The position numbers were made by a program, and so were the translations under genes. Under the pieces are notes generated by a model, which ran no database searches, had not been told where the DNA came from, and saw only the letters and a program-made list of their open reading frames with translations. This document shows positions 1-9,542 of a DNA stretch of 64,000 nucleotides, piece by piece (the stretch's first letter is position 1; each line of letters begins with the position of its first letter). This stretch comes from Acidovorax sp. 107 (GTDB lineage: Bacteria > Pseudomonadota > Gammaproteobacteria > Burkholderiales > Burkholderiaceae_C), in contig NZ_QBTZ01000002.1 in assembly GCF_003058055.1 (NCBI RefSeq), forward strand, positions 62,001-126,000, in the 5' to 3' direction.

Positions 1-300
1 CTGGCCGATATGGCGACCCGCGCCGAGGCCGCCCGCCTGCTGGTCGAACAGGCCGCCAAGGCTTATGACGCCGGGCAGCGCTGCGACATGGAAGCCGGCA
101 TGGCCAAGCTGTTCGCCAGCGAGGCGGCGGTCGAAAACTCGATGGAGGCCTTGCGCATCCACGGGGCCTATGGCTACTCGAAGGAAATGAACGTCGAGCG
201 CTATTACCGCGACGCGCCGCTGCTGTGCATTGGCGAAGGCACCAACGAATTGCAGCGCTTGATCATCGCCAGCCAACTGGTGGAGCGCAACCCGATCTGA
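1..300 (+). CDS. Acyl-CoA dehydrogenase, C-terminal part (cut by window start)
   Basis: The reading frame is open from the first base, so the N-terminal three quarters lie outside the window. The 99 visible residues are the C-terminal helical domain of a flavin acyl-CoA dehydrogenase: 'ALRIHGAYGYSKEMNVERYY' is followed by 'IGEGTNELQR'. The Glu of that 'EGT' box is the catalytic base in the medium/short-chain dehydrogenase type (Glu376 in MCAD), so this one should be active on its own. It ends 60 bases before the next acyl-CoA dehydrogenase and probably shares its transcript. The substrate cannot be told from the tail. Confidence 0.9.
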   Translation: MADMATRAEAARLLVEQAAKAYDAGQRCDMEAGMAKLFASEAAVENSMEALRIHGAYGYSKEMNVERYYRDAPLLCIGEGTNELQRLIIASQLVERNPI

Positions 301-360
301 TGCATCAGCTGGGGCGCTGCCTCCACCCGACGGTCAATGCATCCCACGGAGGAACATTTC

Positions 361-1518
361 TTGAACAACCTGCTATCCGCTTTTCGGCTCGCCACCCTTC
401 CCGCGCGGACGAACCCTTTTCGTGCCGAGGTGAAGGCGTTCCTCCAATCCAGCCTGGCGCCCGCGCCCGCCGACATCCGGGCCCGTTCATGGATGGGTTT
501 CAATGCCGCCTTCAGCAAGAAGCTGGCGGCGCGCGGCTGGGTCGGCGTGACCTTGCCGGCCCAGTACGGCGGTGCCAACCTGGACGCGTTCTCGCGCTTC
601 GTGCTGGTGGAGGAACTGCTGGCCGCCGGTGCCCCGGTGTCCGCGCACTGGATTGCCGACCGCCAGAGCGGGCCCTTGATCCTCAAGTTCGGCACGGAGG
701 CGCAACGCCAGTTCTATCTGCCTAAAATTTGCAGTGCCGAAGCTTTTTTCTGCATCGGCATGAGCGAACCCAATGCCGGCTCCGACCTCGCCAGCGTTGG
801 CACCCGGGCCACGCGCTGCGAATGGGGCTGGCGCTTGAACGGCCGCAAGATCTGGACCACCAACGCGCAGCACTGTCATTACATGATCGCCCTGGTGCGT
901 TCGTCGGGCGAGCCGCAGGACCGGCAAAAGGGTTTGTCGCAGTTCATTGTCGACCTGTCCTTGCCTGGGGTGACGGTGCGCCCGATTCATGACCTGGCCG
1001 GCGACGCCCATTTTTCGGAAGTCTTTTTTGACGATGTGCTGTTGGCCGACGACGCGCTGGTCGGCGCGGAAGGCAGCGGCTGGGAACAGGTCAATGCCGA
1101 ACTCGCCTTCGAGCGCAGCGGCCCGGAACGCATCTATTCCAGCATCGTGCTGCTGGAACACTGGATCACCTGCCTGCGCAGCCGCTCCGAAGCGTCTGCC
1201 CACGCCGCCACCATTGGGCGCTTCGCCACGCACCTGGCCACGCTGCGCAACATGTCCATCGCCGTCACGGCCAAGCTCGTCAACGGGGAAAGCCCCTTGG
1301 TCGAAGCCGCCCTGGTCAAGGACATCGGCACGGAATTCGAGCAGAGCATTCCGGCCGTGATCGAAGCGGCCATCGCCCTGGACCCGGACGCTCCGGTCGA
1401 TGCTGAGCTGTACGGCGCCGTGGCTTATGTGAACCAGATCGCGCCCACCTATTCCCTGCGCGGCGGCACGCGCGAGATCCTGCGCGGCATGATTGCCCGC
1501 GGTCTGGGCTTGCGCTGA
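361..1518 (+). CDS. Acyl-CoA dehydrogenase, alpha-type subunit of a heteromeric pair
   Basis: A 385-residue acyl-CoA dehydrogenase. The TTG at 361 is chosen because an ACGGAGGA ribosome site lies 7 bases before it; an ATG at 337 would add eight residues but sits in front of that site. The flavin/substrate loop 'SEPNAGSDLAS' is near residue 135. The C-terminal 'LRGGTREI' has Gly where MCAD has its catalytic Glu, while 'FERSGPERI' offers Glu at the alternative helix-G position used by isovaleryl- and long-chain dehydrogenases. The next gene is a short dehydrogenase with complementary features, so the two probably form an alpha2beta2 enzyme like the FadE pairs of steroid side-chain degradation (inference). 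Confidence 0.88.
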   Translation: MNNLLSAFRLATLPARTNPFRAEVKAFLQSSLAPAPADIRARSWMGFNAAFSKKLAARGWVGVTLPAQYGGANLDAFSRFVLVEELLAAGAPVSAHWIADRQSGPLILKFGTEAQRQFYLPKICSAEAFFCIGMSEPNAGSDLASVGTRATRCEWGWRLNGRKIWTTNAQHCHYMIALVRSSGEPQDRQKGLSQFIVDLSLPGVTVRPIHDLAGDAHFSEVFFDDVLLADDALVGAEGSGWEQVNAELAFERSGPERIYSSIVLLEHWITCLRSRSEASAHAATIGRFATHLATLRNMSIAVTAKLVNGESPLVEAALVKDIGTEFEQSIPAVIEAAIALDPDAPVDAELYGAVAYVNQIAPTYSLRGGTREILRGMIARGLGLR

Positions 1519-1533
1519 GAACGAAAGCATTCC

Positions 1534-2511
1534 ATGTTTGCACAAGCGATTGAAGACATCCTCAAAGACCAATGCACGCCGGCCGTGGTGCGCGCGATTG
1601 AAGCGGGCGGCTCGCCCGCTGCACTGTGGCAGGCGGTGGAGGGCGCGGGGTTTCTCGAACTGCTGGGGCCAGAGGACGCTGGCGGTGCCGGCCTCCCGCT
1701 GGCCGATCTGTTCCCGATCCTGAGTAGCTTCGGCCGCTACACGGTGCCGGTGCCGGCGGCTCAGACGATTGTGGCGCGGGCGCTGCTGGGGTCGCGGTTT
1801 GCGATGCCCGGCGGCATGATCACGCTGGCCGCTGCGTTGCGGCGCGAGGCCAGTGGCGCCATCGTTTGTTCATTGACGCCTTACGGTCGGGTGGCCGATT
1901 TCGTATTGGCCCGAGATGGCGATGCCTTGCTCCTGCTGCCCGCGGCCGCGGCCCGGCGCGAGGCGACCGGCGTGCACCGGAGCCTTGCAGCCACCCTGCG
2001 CTGGCCCGATGAAAGCGCCGTGACGCATGTGCCCGGCGCGGGCCCGCTGCTGCCGGCGTTCGCGGCGGCTTTGCACGCCGCCCTGCTCAGCGGTGCCATG
2101 AATCGTGTGTTTGAAATGACACTGCAATACTGTAATGACCGCGTCCAGTTTGGCAAAACGCTGGGCAAGTTCCAGGCGGTGCAGCACCAGTTGAGCGTCA
2201 TGGCCGAACATGTGGCGGCTGCCTCGATGGCCGCCGAAGCGGCCTTCCACACCGACGCCGCGGCGCCGTCCCTGCTTGCCGCGGCGATGGCCAAATCCCG
2301 CACCAGCGAAGCGGCGGCGCTGGTTGCGTCCATCGCCCATGCACTGCACGGCGCGATCGGCATCACCGAAGAATACGACCTGCAATTGCTGACCCGGCGC
2401 CTGCACGAGTGGCGCATGGCGCATGGCTCGGAAGCACACTGGAACGCATGGATCGGCAATAAGGTGTTGGCTTCGGACACGCTCATCGCCGATTTTGTGC
2501 GGTCGGTTTAA
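1534..2511 (+). CDS. Acyl-CoA dehydrogenase, short beta-type subunit
   Basis: A 325-residue acyl-CoA dehydrogenase relative, about 60 residues shorter than usual. The middle beta domain lacks the 'TEP..GSD' flavin loop, and there is no 'EGT' Glu near the C terminus. It keeps the flavin-contacting segment 'DRVQFGKTLGKFQAVQHQ' and the 'HGAIGITEEYDL' helix. Such partner subunits supply part of the FAD site to a catalytic alpha subunit, here the gene ending 15 bases upstream. The same long/short architecture recurs in this window at 46829-49158. Confidence 0.85.
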   Translation: MFAQAIEDILKDQCTPAVVRAIEAGGSPAALWQAVEGAGFLELLGPEDAGGAGLPLADLFPILSSFGRYTVPVPAAQTIVARALLGSRFAMPGGMITLAAALRREASGAIVCSLTPYGRVADFVLARDGDALLLLPAAAARREATGVHRSLAATLRWPDESAVTHVPGAGPLLPAFAAALHAALLSGAMNRVFEMTLQYCNDRVQFGKTLGKFQAVQHQLSVMAEHVAAASMAAEAAFHTDAAAPSLLAAAMAKSRTSEAAALVASIAHALHGAIGITEEYDLQLLTRRLHEWRMAHGSEAHWNAWIGNKVLASDTLIADFVRSV

Positions 2512-2554
2512 CGGTTTGAGGATGCGCTGAATAAGCCCCGTATTGGAGAACCAG

Positions 2555-3290
2555 ATGACCAGAGTCCTCGCCCTTGTGTACGGTGTCGCGTGTTACGGCT
2601 TCTTCTTTGCCGTATTCCTGTATTTCATCGGTTTCATCGCCGACATTCCGCTCCCTGGTTGGTTGCCCAAGACGGTGAGCCATGGCGGCGCCGACGGTGG
2701 ATGGGGTGCCGCGCTCATGAACATTGTCTGGATGGCGGTGTTCGGCGTTCAGCACAGCGTGATGGCGCGCGAGGGCTTCAAGAAGGCGATCGTGCGCATG
2801 GTGCCAGCGCATGTCGAGCGCAGCAGCTACGTGCTGGCCTCTGGCGTGGCGCTGTCGCTGGTGATGTGGCAATGGCAACCGATGGTCGGCATGGTCTGGC
2901 AGTTCGACAGCCCGCTGGCGCAGTACCTGCTCTGGGGGCTGTTCGGCTTCGGTTGGACGCTGATTTTCGTAGCCACGTTCCTGACCGATCATTTCGACCT
3001 GTTCGGAGTGCGCCAAGTCTATCTCCACTTTGTGGGCAAGACCTACACCCATGTCGAGTTCAAGACCGTGTTTCTCTACAAGATGGTGTGCCACCCGATG
3101 ATGCTGGGCTTGCTGATCGCGTTCTGGGCTGCGCCGACAATGACGGTGTCGCACCTGCTGTTTGTTTGCCGCCGGTATGTCGATCTACGTCTTCAGCGGC
3201 ATCTACTTCGAGGAGCGGGGTTTGCTGCGCGCGCTGGGCAAGGACTACGCCGAATGGCGAGGCAAGACGCCGATGGTCTTGCCGTTCTGA
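2555..3290 (+). pseudogene. MddA/NnrU-type membrane methyltransferase, frameshifted
   Basis: An integral membrane protein of the isoprenylcysteine-carboxyl-methyltransferase superfamily, closest in pattern to methanethiol S-methyltransferase (MddA): 'LYKMVCHPMMLGLLIAFW' then 'MTVSHLLF', with four or five hydrophobic segments. The ATG at 2555 follows TTGGAG at the right distance. The frame breaks inside TTTGTTT (3161-3167). Reading one T fewer restores 'AAGMSIYVFSGIYFEERG' and 'KTPMVLPF' with a stop at 3288-3290, giving about 244 residues. The unshifted frame runs into unrelated residues. The break is either a real lesion or a sequencing error. Its place among acyl-CoA genes is not explained. 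Confidence 0.75.
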
Positions 3291-3317
3291 TCCCCTCACC
3301 TCACGGGGAATCGGGCA

Positions 3318-5285
3318 TCAGACTGCCAGCTTGCCCCGCAGCTCGGCCACCGTCTCGGGGTTGACCAGCGCGGACAGGTCGCCCGGACTGTCGCCCCGGT
3401 ACACGGCGCGCACCACGCGGCGCATGATTTTCATGTTGCGCGTCTTGGGCAGGTCGCTGACCAGCAGCACCTGCCTGGGGCGGTACGAGGCGCCCATGCC
3501 ATGGACGACCGCTTGGGACAGTTCGGCCTGTAGCGCCGAGTCCGCCGCCACGCCGGGCATCGGCACGCAGACGCAGACGATGGCCGAGCCCTTGACCTCG
3601 TCGGGCACGCCGATCACGGCCGCCTCCGACACCTTGCCGGTGCCGGTGAGCAGGGTTTCGATCTCCGACGGACCGGTGCGCTTGCCCGAGACCTTGATCG
3701 TGTCGTCGCTGCGCCCCAGGATGTAGAACAGGCCGTCTTCGTCGCGCATCGCGAAGTCGCCATGCACCCAGACGCCCGCAATGGTGCGCCAGTAGCTGTC
3801 CAGGTAGCGCTCGTCGTCGCGCCACAGGCTCTTGGTGAAGCCGATATTGGGGTTGCGCAGCACTAGCTCGCCGACCTGGCCCGGGCCGACCGGCTGGCCG
3901 CTGTCGTTCACGATGTCGACCCCGGCGCCGAGTCCGCGGGCGCCGAACGAGCCCGGCCGCAAGGGGTGGTGCAGGGTGCCGATGAAGTTGCAGCCGCCCA
4001 CCTCGGTGCCGCCGACAATGTTAAGGAGGGGCAGGCGCTCCTTGCAGACGTGCTTGAAGAACCAGCGCCAGGGCGCCTCGGTCCAGGCCTCGCCGCCGGA
4101 GCAGGTAATGCGCAAGGCGGACAGGTCGTAGCGCTCCACCTCTTCGTCGCCGTAGCGCATCAGGCTGCGGATCAGCGTGGGCGCGACACCCAGATAGCTG
4201 ACTTGATGGTCCTGCACCAGTCGCCAGAAGCGGCCCGTGTCGGGAAAGTCGGGCGTGCCCTCGGCCACCAGCAGGCTGCCACCGAAATAGCTGGGAATGC
4301 AGGCGCACATGGCGCCCACCATCCAGCCCATGTCGCTCATGAAGAAGAAACGGTCGCTCGATTTGAAATCGGCGCAGATGTGCATGTCGCGCGTGACCAT
4401 CGAGCCGAGGAAGCCGACGTGCGTCCAGATGCAGCCCTTGGGCTTGCCGGTGGTGCCCGAAGTGTAGAGCAGCACCGCGGGCGCATCGGCTTGCATCTCG
4501 GCGGTCGGCATGTCGTGGGGCTGGCTGGCGACCAGGCTGGCCCAGTCGTGGTCGCGGCCCGGCGTCATCGGGCAGGGGGCGGCATCGCCCAGGTGGCGCA
4601 GCACCACCACGTGCTGCACGCTCGGCACCTCGGCCAGCGCTTCGTCCAGCACCGGTTTCATGCCGCCGGGCGCGCCGCGCCGCCAAGTGCCGTCCACCGT
4701 CAGCACCGCCTTGGCTTCGCCGTCGTTCAGGCGGGCCGCGATGGGTTGTGGCCCGAAGCCCGAAAACAAGGGCATCAGCACGGCGCCGATTTTCAGCACG
4801 GCAAAAAACGCGACGAAAGTCTCCGGCAGGTTGGGCAGGTACAGCCCGACCCGGTCGCCCCGACCGATGCCCAGCGACTGCAGCGCCGCCGCAAGGCGGC
4901 AGACCTCGGCGTCAAACTCGCGGTAAGTCAGGTTTCTGCGGTGTTGCGGGTTTTCGCCCTCCCAGACCAGGAAGGTCTGGTCCCACACCGGCGTGCCACG
5001 GTGCCGGTCCAGGCAGTTGAGCACGATGTTAGTGGTGCCGCCGACGCACCAGCGCGCCCACTCGATGCCGCGCGAGGTGTCGAGCATCTGGGTGTAGGGC
5101 CGGTAGAAGCGGAAGTCGCAGAACTCGAAGACTTCCTGCATCAGCCAGGCCGGGTCGGCATCGGCACGGACGCTCAGGTCTTCGAAGCTGGATTCGCCCA
5201 CTTTGCGCAGGAAGGCGGTGAGGTTGGATGACGCCATCAGTTCGACGGATGGTATCCAATCAAACGGTTGTTTGGTAGAATTCAT
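3318..5285 (-). CDS. Acetoacetyl-CoA synthetase-like AMP-forming acyl-CoA ligase
   Basis: A 655-residue adenylate-forming ligase of the acetyl/acetoacetyl-CoA synthetase size class. It forms an acyl-CoA from a short or beta-keto acid, ATP and CoA. Visible motifs are 'YTSGTTGKPKGCIWTH' (P-loop-like A3), 'NIVGGTEVGG' (A5), 'WVHGDFAMRDEDGLFY' with 'GRSDDTIKVSGKR' (A7/A8), and the catalytic Lys in 'PKTRNMKIMRR' near the C terminus. The N-terminal 100 residues match the cap typical of AcsA/AacS proteins. It is transcribed away from the nitroreductase at 5384; the 98 bases between them must hold both promoters. The true substrate is unknown. Confidence 0.87.
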   Translation of the reverse strand: MNSTKQPFDWIPSVELMASSNLTAFLRKVGESSFEDLSVRADADPAWLMQEVFEFCDFRFYRPYTQMLDTSRGIEWARWCVGGTTNIVLNCLDRHRGTPVWDQTFLVWEGENPQHRRNLTYREFDAEVCRLAAALQSLGIGRGDRVGLYLPNLPETFVAFFAVLKIGAVLMPLFSGFGPQPIAARLNDGEAKAVLTVDGTWRRGAPGGMKPVLDEALAEVPSVQHVVVLRHLGDAAPCPMTPGRDHDWASLVASQPHDMPTAEMQADAPAVLLYTSGTTGKPKGCIWTHVGFLGSMVTRDMHICADFKSSDRFFFMSDMGWMVGAMCACIPSYFGGSLLVAEGTPDFPDTGRFWRLVQDHQVSYLGVAPTLIRSLMRYGDEEVERYDLSALRITCSGGEAWTEAPWRWFFKHVCKERLPLLNIVGGTEVGGCNFIGTLHHPLRPGSFGARGLGAGVDIVNDSGQPVGPGQVGELVLRNPNIGFTKSLWRDDERYLDSYWRTIAGVWVHGDFAMRDEDGLFYILGRSDDTIKVSGKRTGPSEIETLLTGTGKVSEAAVIGVPDEVKGSAIVCVCVPMPGVAADSALQAELSQAVVHGMGASYRPRQVLLVSDLPKTRNMKIMRRVVRAVYRGDSPGDLSALVNPETVAELRGKLAV

Positions 5286-5383
5286 GGTTCAATGCTAGCC
5301 GAACGTCGTGCCGGCGTCCAGTGGCGCCGGCATTTACACGTCGTTCTGCCTCCTTATGTGCGCAGCCGGAAGGGTGATGATCC

Positions 5384-6055
5384 ATGCATGTCGATGAAGC
5401 GATTCGCAGCCGAAAATCGGTCAGACGGTTTCTCCCCACACCCGTTCCTGCTTCAGTCGTGCACCAGATCCTGAGCGTGGCGGCACGGGCCCCGAGTGGC
5501 AACAACGTGCAGCCGTGGAAGGTGTATGCGGTGGCGGGTGAGGCTCGGCAGCGCCTGTGCGGTGCCTTCGTCGAGGCGGCCACGCACGAGCCCGAGCGCC
5601 ACCAGGCCGAGTACGCGTATTACCCCACGGCCTGGGTCGAGCCCTACCTGGAGCGCCGCCGCCGCTGCGGTTTTGGTCTGTACGCCAGCCTGGGCATCGC
5701 GCGCGACGACACGGCGGCGCGCGAGCGGCAGATGCTGCGCAACTACACGTTTTTCGATGCGCCGGTGGGCCTGCTCGTCACGCTGGACCGGCGACTGAAC
5801 ACCGGCAGCTTCATGGACCTGGGCATGTTCATCCAGAGCATCCTGGTGGCCGCGCGCGCGCAGGGCCTGCACACCTGCGCGCAGGCTGCGTTTGCCTGGT
5901 ACCACAAGGTGGCCCGGGATCAGTTGCCGATCGGCGAGCATGAAATTCTTGCCTGCGGCATCGCCCTCGGACATGAGGACCTGTCGGCCTCGGAGAACGC
6001 CTTCATCACCGAGCGTGCCGACGTGGATACGTTCGCCAGCTTCCATGGTTTTTGA
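5384..6055 (+). CDS. Nitroreductase family flavoprotein
   Basis: A 223-residue FMN-binding nitroreductase-fold protein. The N terminus 'RSRKSVRRFLPTPVP' carries the phosphate-binding Arg pair of the family. 'ARAPSGNNVQPW' is the standard FMN loop, and 'DLGMFIQSILVAARAQGL' is the long dimer helix. These enzymes reduce nitro groups, quinones or enones with NAD(P)H. Here it sits directly before an acyl-CoA ligase, so an enone or enoate reduction in the pathway is possible but unproven. It reads in the same direction as the downstream ligase, 93 bases away. Confidence 0.85.
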   Translation: MHVDEAIRSRKSVRRFLPTPVPASVVHQILSVAARAPSGNNVQPWKVYAVAGEARQRLCGAFVEAATHEPERHQAEYAYYPTAWVEPYLERRRRCGFGLYASLGIARDDTAARERQMLRNYTFFDAPVGLLVTLDRRLNTGSFMDLGMFIQSILVAARAQGLHTCAQAAFAWYHKVARDQLPIGEHEILACGIALGHEDLSASENAFITERADVDTFASFHGF

Positions 6056-6148
6056 CGCCACATGCTGAGCTCACGCTCACGCTCACGCGCCAGCGACCGA
6101 GCCTTTGTGCATGCTGACAAGCACATCAATTATTAAAGGAGACAAGCG

Positions 6149-7787
6149 ATGATTCTGCACAACCCTGGGACCTTGAAGCGTTATACCGAGAGCGGCCACT
6201 GGGGCCGGCGCACCCTGCTCGATTTGCTGCGCGAGACGGCGACCAAGGCGCCAGAGCGGCCCGCCGTGATCGACCCGGCCGACCGGCCCGATCTGACCGG
6301 CACGGCAGCACAGAGCCTGAGCTATCGAGAGCTGTCCGTGGCCGTCGACGCCATCGCGACTGGGCTGCTGGACATGGGTTTGCGCAAGGACGAGATCGTC
6401 GTCGTGCAACTGCCCAACGTATGGGAGCTGGTGGCCATGTTTCTTGCGGTCAGCCGCGCCGGCGGCGTGCTCTCGCCGATGCCGATTCAGTGGCGCGACA
6501 ACGAGTTCCAGAACGTCAAGAAACTCACCGAGGCGCGCTTTTTCTTCGGGATGCGCGATTTCAAGGGCGCCCATCAGCTCGCCATTGCCGAGAAGGCCGG
6601 GTTTGTCGCGCTGCCGATCGAGCGCATTGCCGAGATGGCGCGTGGTGCGGCCGACGTGGCCAGGCTCGACGCCATCGGTGTCGACGCTAACGATATTTTC
6701 AGCCTGTGCTGGTCGTCCGGCACCGAAGCCCTTTCCAAGGGCTGCCCGATGTCGCACAACAACTGGATCTTTCAGATGAACCTGATCCCGCAGGCAGCCG
6801 GGCTGCACGAAGGGGACAGGGTGTTGGCGACTGCGCCGGTGGTCAACATGACCGGCGTGGCGACCTGGCTGGCCTCGCTGGCCATTGGAGGCACGACGCT
6901 CTTGCATCATCCGCTGAACATGCCGCTGCTACTCAAGCAGTTGATGCATGACCAAGTGCACTTCACCCTGCTGGTGCCCGCCGTGCTGAACATGATCCTC
7001 AAGTTGCCCAACGTCGACCAGCTCGACTTCTCCAGCGTGCGTTGCATCGCCTCGGGTTCGGCGCCACCCTCGCGCTGGAGCATGGAGGAGTTCAAGCGGC
7101 GCTGGAACATCGAAATCCTGCACGCCTGGGGACAGACCGAAGGCACCGCGTTGTTTGCCGGCGCGCGAGACGTGCCCGATTTCGCCAAGCGGGCCGATCA
7201 CTTTCCGTGGTGGGGTTGCCCGGGAGTTGAGTGGCCCTCGGGCATCCGAGGTGTCGAGATGAAGCTGCTCGACGAGGGCGACGACGAATGCACGCAGCCG
7301 GGCCAGGTGGGCGAGCTGGTCTACCGCGGGCCTAACGTGTTTGCCGGCTACTACCAGCGGCCGGACCTGGCGAAAAGCACGTTCACGCTTGACGGCTATT
7401 GTCGCACTGGTGACTTCTTCATCGTGCGGGACGCTCACCACATCGGTTTTTTTTGACCGCAAGAAAGACATCATCATTCGCGGTGGCTTCAACGTCAGCG
7501 CCGCCGAGGTCGAGAACCTGGTTCTCACCCATCCCGGCGTGCAGGAGGTGGCGGCGGTGGCGGTACCCGACGAGATCATGGGCGAGAAGACCTGTATCTT
7601 CGTCGTTCCCAAGGACAAGGCCCAGCCGCCGACGCTGGAGGACATCGTCGGCCACCTGAAGAAGATCGGCGTGGCGGCTTACAAGTTGCCCGAGCACATC
7701 GAGTACCTTGACGCCATCCCGCGCAACCCGGTGGGGAAAATCCTGAAGGCACAATTGCGCAAACACGTGCGCCCTGCGGCTGCCTGA
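6149..7787 (+). pseudogene. aliA: Cyclohexanecarboxylate-CoA ligase-like protein, frameshifted in a T8 run
   Basis: An AMP-forming acyl-CoA ligase resembling cyclohexanecarboxylate-CoA ligases (AliA type). A well-placed AAAGGAG precedes ATG 6149. The first frame runs to 'GDFFIVRDAHHIGFF' and stops at 7454-7456 inside a run of eight T (7447-7454). Removing one T joins it to 'DRKKDIIIRGGFNVSAAEVE', the conserved A8 motif, ending at 7787 with the catalytic 'NPVGKILKAQLR'. Corrected length is about 545 residues. The A3 motif is 'WSSGTEALSKGCPMSH', and 'HAWGQTEGT' is A5. Because both halves are intact and the break is in a homopolymer, a base-calling error is a real possibility. Confidence 0.8.
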
Positions 7788-7813
7788 GCCCGTCCCGACC
7801 CACGAACCCTGTT

Positions 7814-9016
7814 ATGGCGAACATCCAATCAGCCCCCCTGACACACACGCTGCGCGGTAAAACCGCGATCATCGGCGCAGGCATTTCCGCCGTCGGCCGC
7901 GTGCCGGGCAAGAGCGCGCTCGCGCTGGCCGCCGATGCGGCGGGTAAGGCGCTGGCCGACGCAGGCATCGGCAAGCACGAGATCGACGGCGTGCTTTCAA
8001 GCTCCGCCTTCGCCTCGCCGTTCCACCGCTTCAGCGTGGCCTTCAGCGAGTACCTCGGCATCCAGCCCACGTTTTCCAACACGCTGCAGGTTTCCGGCGC
8101 CACGGCGGCGACCATGTTCAACATCGCCGCCGCCGCCATTGCCGGCGGCTTGGCCGAGACCGTGCTGGTGGTGGGCGGCGACAGCCTGCTGACCGGCCTG
8201 TCGCCCGACCTCGCCTTGCGCTCGATGACCGAAAGCCGGGACCAGCAATACGAGATGCCGTTCGGCATTCCCGTGGCCAACACCTTCGCCATGACCGCGC
8301 ACCGGCACATGCAAGAGTTCGGCACCACGGCCGAGCAGTTTGCCCGGGTGGCGGTGGTCCACCGCGAGCACGCACGCCGCACGCCGGGGGCGCAGATGAC
8401 CGCGCCACTTACGGTTGACGACGTGCTCAATTCCGGCTGGGTGACAACGCCCTACCACAAGCTCGACTGCTCGCTCATCTCCGACGGCGCGGCGGCCTTC
8501 ATCGTCACCTCGGCCGCGCGCGCCAAGGCCCTGGGAATTGGCAAGCCCGTCTACATCCTGGGCGGAGGCGAATGCTACACGCACGAGCACATCTTCCTGA
8601 TGCCTTCACTGACCACCACCGGCGCGGTGCAATCGAGCGCCAAAGCCTATGCCATGGCCGGTTGCGGGCCAAAGGACATCGACGTGGCCGGCGTCTACGA
8701 CTGCTTCACCGGCACGGTGATCATGATGCTCGAGGACCTCGGCTTCTGCCCCAAAGGGGAGGGCGGGCGCTTCGTCGAAGACGGCCAGATCAGCTACGGT
8801 GGCGCCATTCCCTGCAACACCCATGGCGGCCTGCTGTCGTTCGCCCACTCGGGCATGCCGGGCTCGCTGTTTCATTTTTACGAGATCGTCAACCAGTTGC
8901 GCGGCAACTGCGGCGAGCGCCAGGTTGCAGGCGCTGAACTCGGCCTGGTGCACAGCCTGGGCGCCGGTTTCGCCACCAACGCCACCACCATCCTGGGAAC
9001 GGAGGCCACGCTGTGA
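7814..9016 (+). CDS. Thiolase-fold protein without the usual nucleophilic Cys (aldolase-like)
   Basis: A 400-residue member of the thiolase/SCP2 (lipid-transfer) family. The loop that normally reads 'CASG' around the acyl-accepting Cys is 'VSGATAATMFNIAAAAIAGG' here, with no Cys. The later 'NTHGGLLSFAHSGMPG' keeps the Asn and His of the second active-site loop. Cys-less members include Ltp2, which works as a retro-aldolase on steroid side-chain CoA esters together with a DUF35 partner. The next gene is exactly such a partner and overlaps by 4 bases (GTGA), so the two proteins probably form one complex. The choice of aldolase over thiolase is inference from the missing Cys. Confidence 0.85.
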   Translation: MANIQSAPLTHTLRGKTAIIGAGISAVGRVPGKSALALAADAAGKALADAGIGKHEIDGVLSSSAFASPFHRFSVAFSEYLGIQPTFSNTLQVSGATAATMFNIAAAAIAGGLAETVLVVGGDSLLTGLSPDLALRSMTESRDQQYEMPFGIPVANTFAMTAHRHMQEFGTTAEQFARVAVVHREHARRTPGAQMTAPLTVDDVLNSGWVTTPYHKLDCSLISDGAAAFIVTSAARAKALGIGKPVYILGGGECYTHEHIFLMPSLTTTGAVQSSAKAYAMAGCGPKDIDVAGVYDCFTGTVIMMLEDLGFCPKGEGGRFVEDGQISYGGAIPCNTHGGLLSFAHSGMPGSLFHFYEIVNQLRGNCGERQVAGAELGLVHSLGAGFATNATTILGTEATL

Positions 9017-9432
9017 TTAACCCGAAGGACGCCCACCTCAAGCCACAGCCGACGCCGGATGCTGATTCGGAAATCTATTGGCGCGGCATCCAGGAGGGCC
9101 AGCTGTTGCTGCAACACTGCCTTGCGTGCGGCCACGTGCAACTCTACCAGCAGGCGATATGCCGTGCGTGCGGCAGTGAACAGCTGGAGCACCGCCCCGC
9201 CAGCGGTCGCGCCAAGGTGCATTCGTTCAGCGTGGTGCACCGGGCGCCCGGGCCAGCCTTCAAGCCGGACACGCCCTATGCGGTGCTGCTGGTCGAGCTC
9301 GAAGAAGGTCCGCGGATGATCAGCGCCTTCGTCGGCGCAGACCCTTCGGTGGTCACCTTCGACATGGCGGTCGAGCTGGTGTGCGAGCCCGTCGGCGGCG
9401 GCGTGGCGCTGCCGCGGTTCCGGGCGATCTGA
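9013..9432 (+). CDS. Zn-ribbon/OB-fold DUF35 protein, partner of the thiolase-fold protein
   Basis: A 139-residue DUF35 protein: an N-terminal rubredoxin-like zinc ribbon 'CLACGHVQLYQQAICRACGS' with four Cys, followed by an OB-fold. The start is GTG 9013, overlapping the upstream stop, with GGAGG at about 9000-9004. DUF35 proteins bind CoA esters and dock onto thiolase-fold enzymes, as in ChsH2-Ltp2 and BbsAB. The adjacency and overlap argue for a stable complex with the 7814 product. A second, separate pair of this kind lies at 45268-46832. Confidence 0.88.
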   Translation: MINPKDAHLKPQPTPDADSEIYWRGIQEGQLLLQHCLACGHVQLYQQAICRACGSEQLEHRPASGRAKVHSFSVVHRAPGPAFKPDTPYAVLLVELEEGPRMISAFVGADPSVVTFDMAVELVCEPVGGGVALPRFRAI

Positions 9433-9542
9433 CTTCAAACATGGCGCGGCGCCTTCAAGCGTCCTCCGAGGGCATGGCCGCACCCAAAGCCACATTTCGC
9501 TGGCCCCATTTCGCTGCGTCCTCCTAGGCGGTCGTTGAGGGC

